A stretch of 7,077 bases of DNA from an archaeon RBG_16_50_20. Lineage in GTDB: Archaea > Thermoproteota > Bathyarchaeia > 40CM-2-53-6. Positions 6,768 through 7,077 of the stretch are shown one piece after another. The stretch's first letter is position 1; every line of letters begins with the position of its first letter. The position numbers were made by a program, and so were the translations under genes. Under the pieces are notes generated by a model. That model ran no database searches, was not told the DNA's origin, and worked only from the letters and a program-made list of their open reading frames with translations. The DNA is taken from NCBI GenBank assembly GCA_001768965.1, contig MEMY01000083.1, positions 1,575 through 8,651 on the forward strand. Reading direction: 5' to 3'.

Positions 6768-7077
6768 ACTTAGGCACTTGACCCTTGAGCCTTCTGATTT
6801 CTTGATTAATCAGATTCAGCGCGACTCGCGCAGTGGATATTGCCTGGTCGAGAGACTGTGAACTGTCGGATCCCCAAATTCTTGTAGCTCCTTGCGCGGT
6901 CTGAGTTCCTAGTTGACTTAGGTAGAGTAATCCGCCGCTCTCGAAGACTAGGCCCCCTTTTACAAGGCCCTCTAATGCCTCGGCCTCGCGCTGCGAGAAT
7001 TGAAATTCACTTCGTTTCTTTGCAGTCTCTGCGGAAAGGGCATTGGACTGCATGAGTTTTGTCAAGACGCTTGGGCC
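6766..7077 (-). CDS. Hypothetical protein, winged-helix-like, partial (5' end outside window)
   Basis: The minus-strand frame is open from the right edge to TGA at 6768-6766, giving 103 visible residues. Internal starts exist (TTG 7065, ATG 7053), but open codons up to the edge and no clear ribosome binding site leave the true start undecided. The segment REAEALEGLVKGGLVFESGG followed by LLYLSQLG looks like the last helix and beta-wing of a winged-helix domain. A helical C-terminal tail follows (SLDQAISTARVALNLINQEI) with a basic end, perhaps a dimerising coiled coil. No catalytic motif is visible. It could be a small transcription regulator or the C-terminal part of a larger protein; I do not recognise the family. 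It lies upstream of pyrG on the same strand, but pyrG appears to have its own promoter in the 99-base gap. Confidence 0.6.
   Translation of the reverse strand, partial: GPSVLTKLMQSNALSAETAKKRSEFQFSQREAEALEGLVKGGLVFESGGLLYLSQLGTQTAQGATRIWGSDSSQSLDQAISTARVALNLINQEIRRLKGQVPK

Noticed and set aside
1..7077. CRISPR arrays, insertion sequences or prophage remnants
   Set aside because: No regularly spaced repeats, transposase motifs or terminal repeats were seen; the genes are intact housekeeping types.

Overview
The window looks like ordinary archaeal chromosome. The evidence is a NurA-HerA DNA-end-processing pair, an archaeal-style asparaginyl-tRNA synthetase, and a BRE/TATA-like promoter placed for a leaderless pyrG transcript. 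Base composition is near balanced by eye. The lineage cannot be fixed from the sequence alone. A Thermoproteota-type (for example Bathyarchaeia-like) or Thermoplasmatota-type uncultivated archaeon is plausible, but that is inference.

Layout, plus strand: the 3' part of nurA runs off the left edge (to 797). It overlaps herA (778-2640), and the herA ribosome binding site and start lie inside the end of nurA. A 168-base gap (2641-2808) follows. It carries a weak TATA-like element and a leader with some pairing potential and a 12-codon upstream reading frame. Next come asnS (2809-4116) and, 21 bases later, a two-domain GNAT acetyltransferase (4138-4992), probably in one transcription unit.

Layout, minus strand: pyrG (CTP synthase, 6666-5008) converges on the GNAT gene with only 15 bases between stop codons. 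Its 99-base upstream gap holds a well-placed TATA/BRE element, a 6-bp inverted repeat abutting it, and an 8-bp-arm hairpin that overlaps the stop codon of the next gene. That last gene (6766 to the right edge, minus strand) is a partial winged-helix-like protein of unknown function.

The genes cover three separate housekeeping tasks: resection of DNA breaks (NurA nuclease plus HerA translocase), translation (AsnRS, with a co-transcribed acetyltransferase whose substrate is unknown), and pyrimidine nucleotide synthesis (PyrG). I see no CRISPR array, insertion sequence, tRNA or rRNA. I found no convincing new multi-gene system. The most interesting points are the sequence-divergent HerA (GGGKS P-loop, DISMEY instead of the usual GEY motif), the possible operator at pyrG, and an HGE instead of HPE in the PyrG glutaminase triad.
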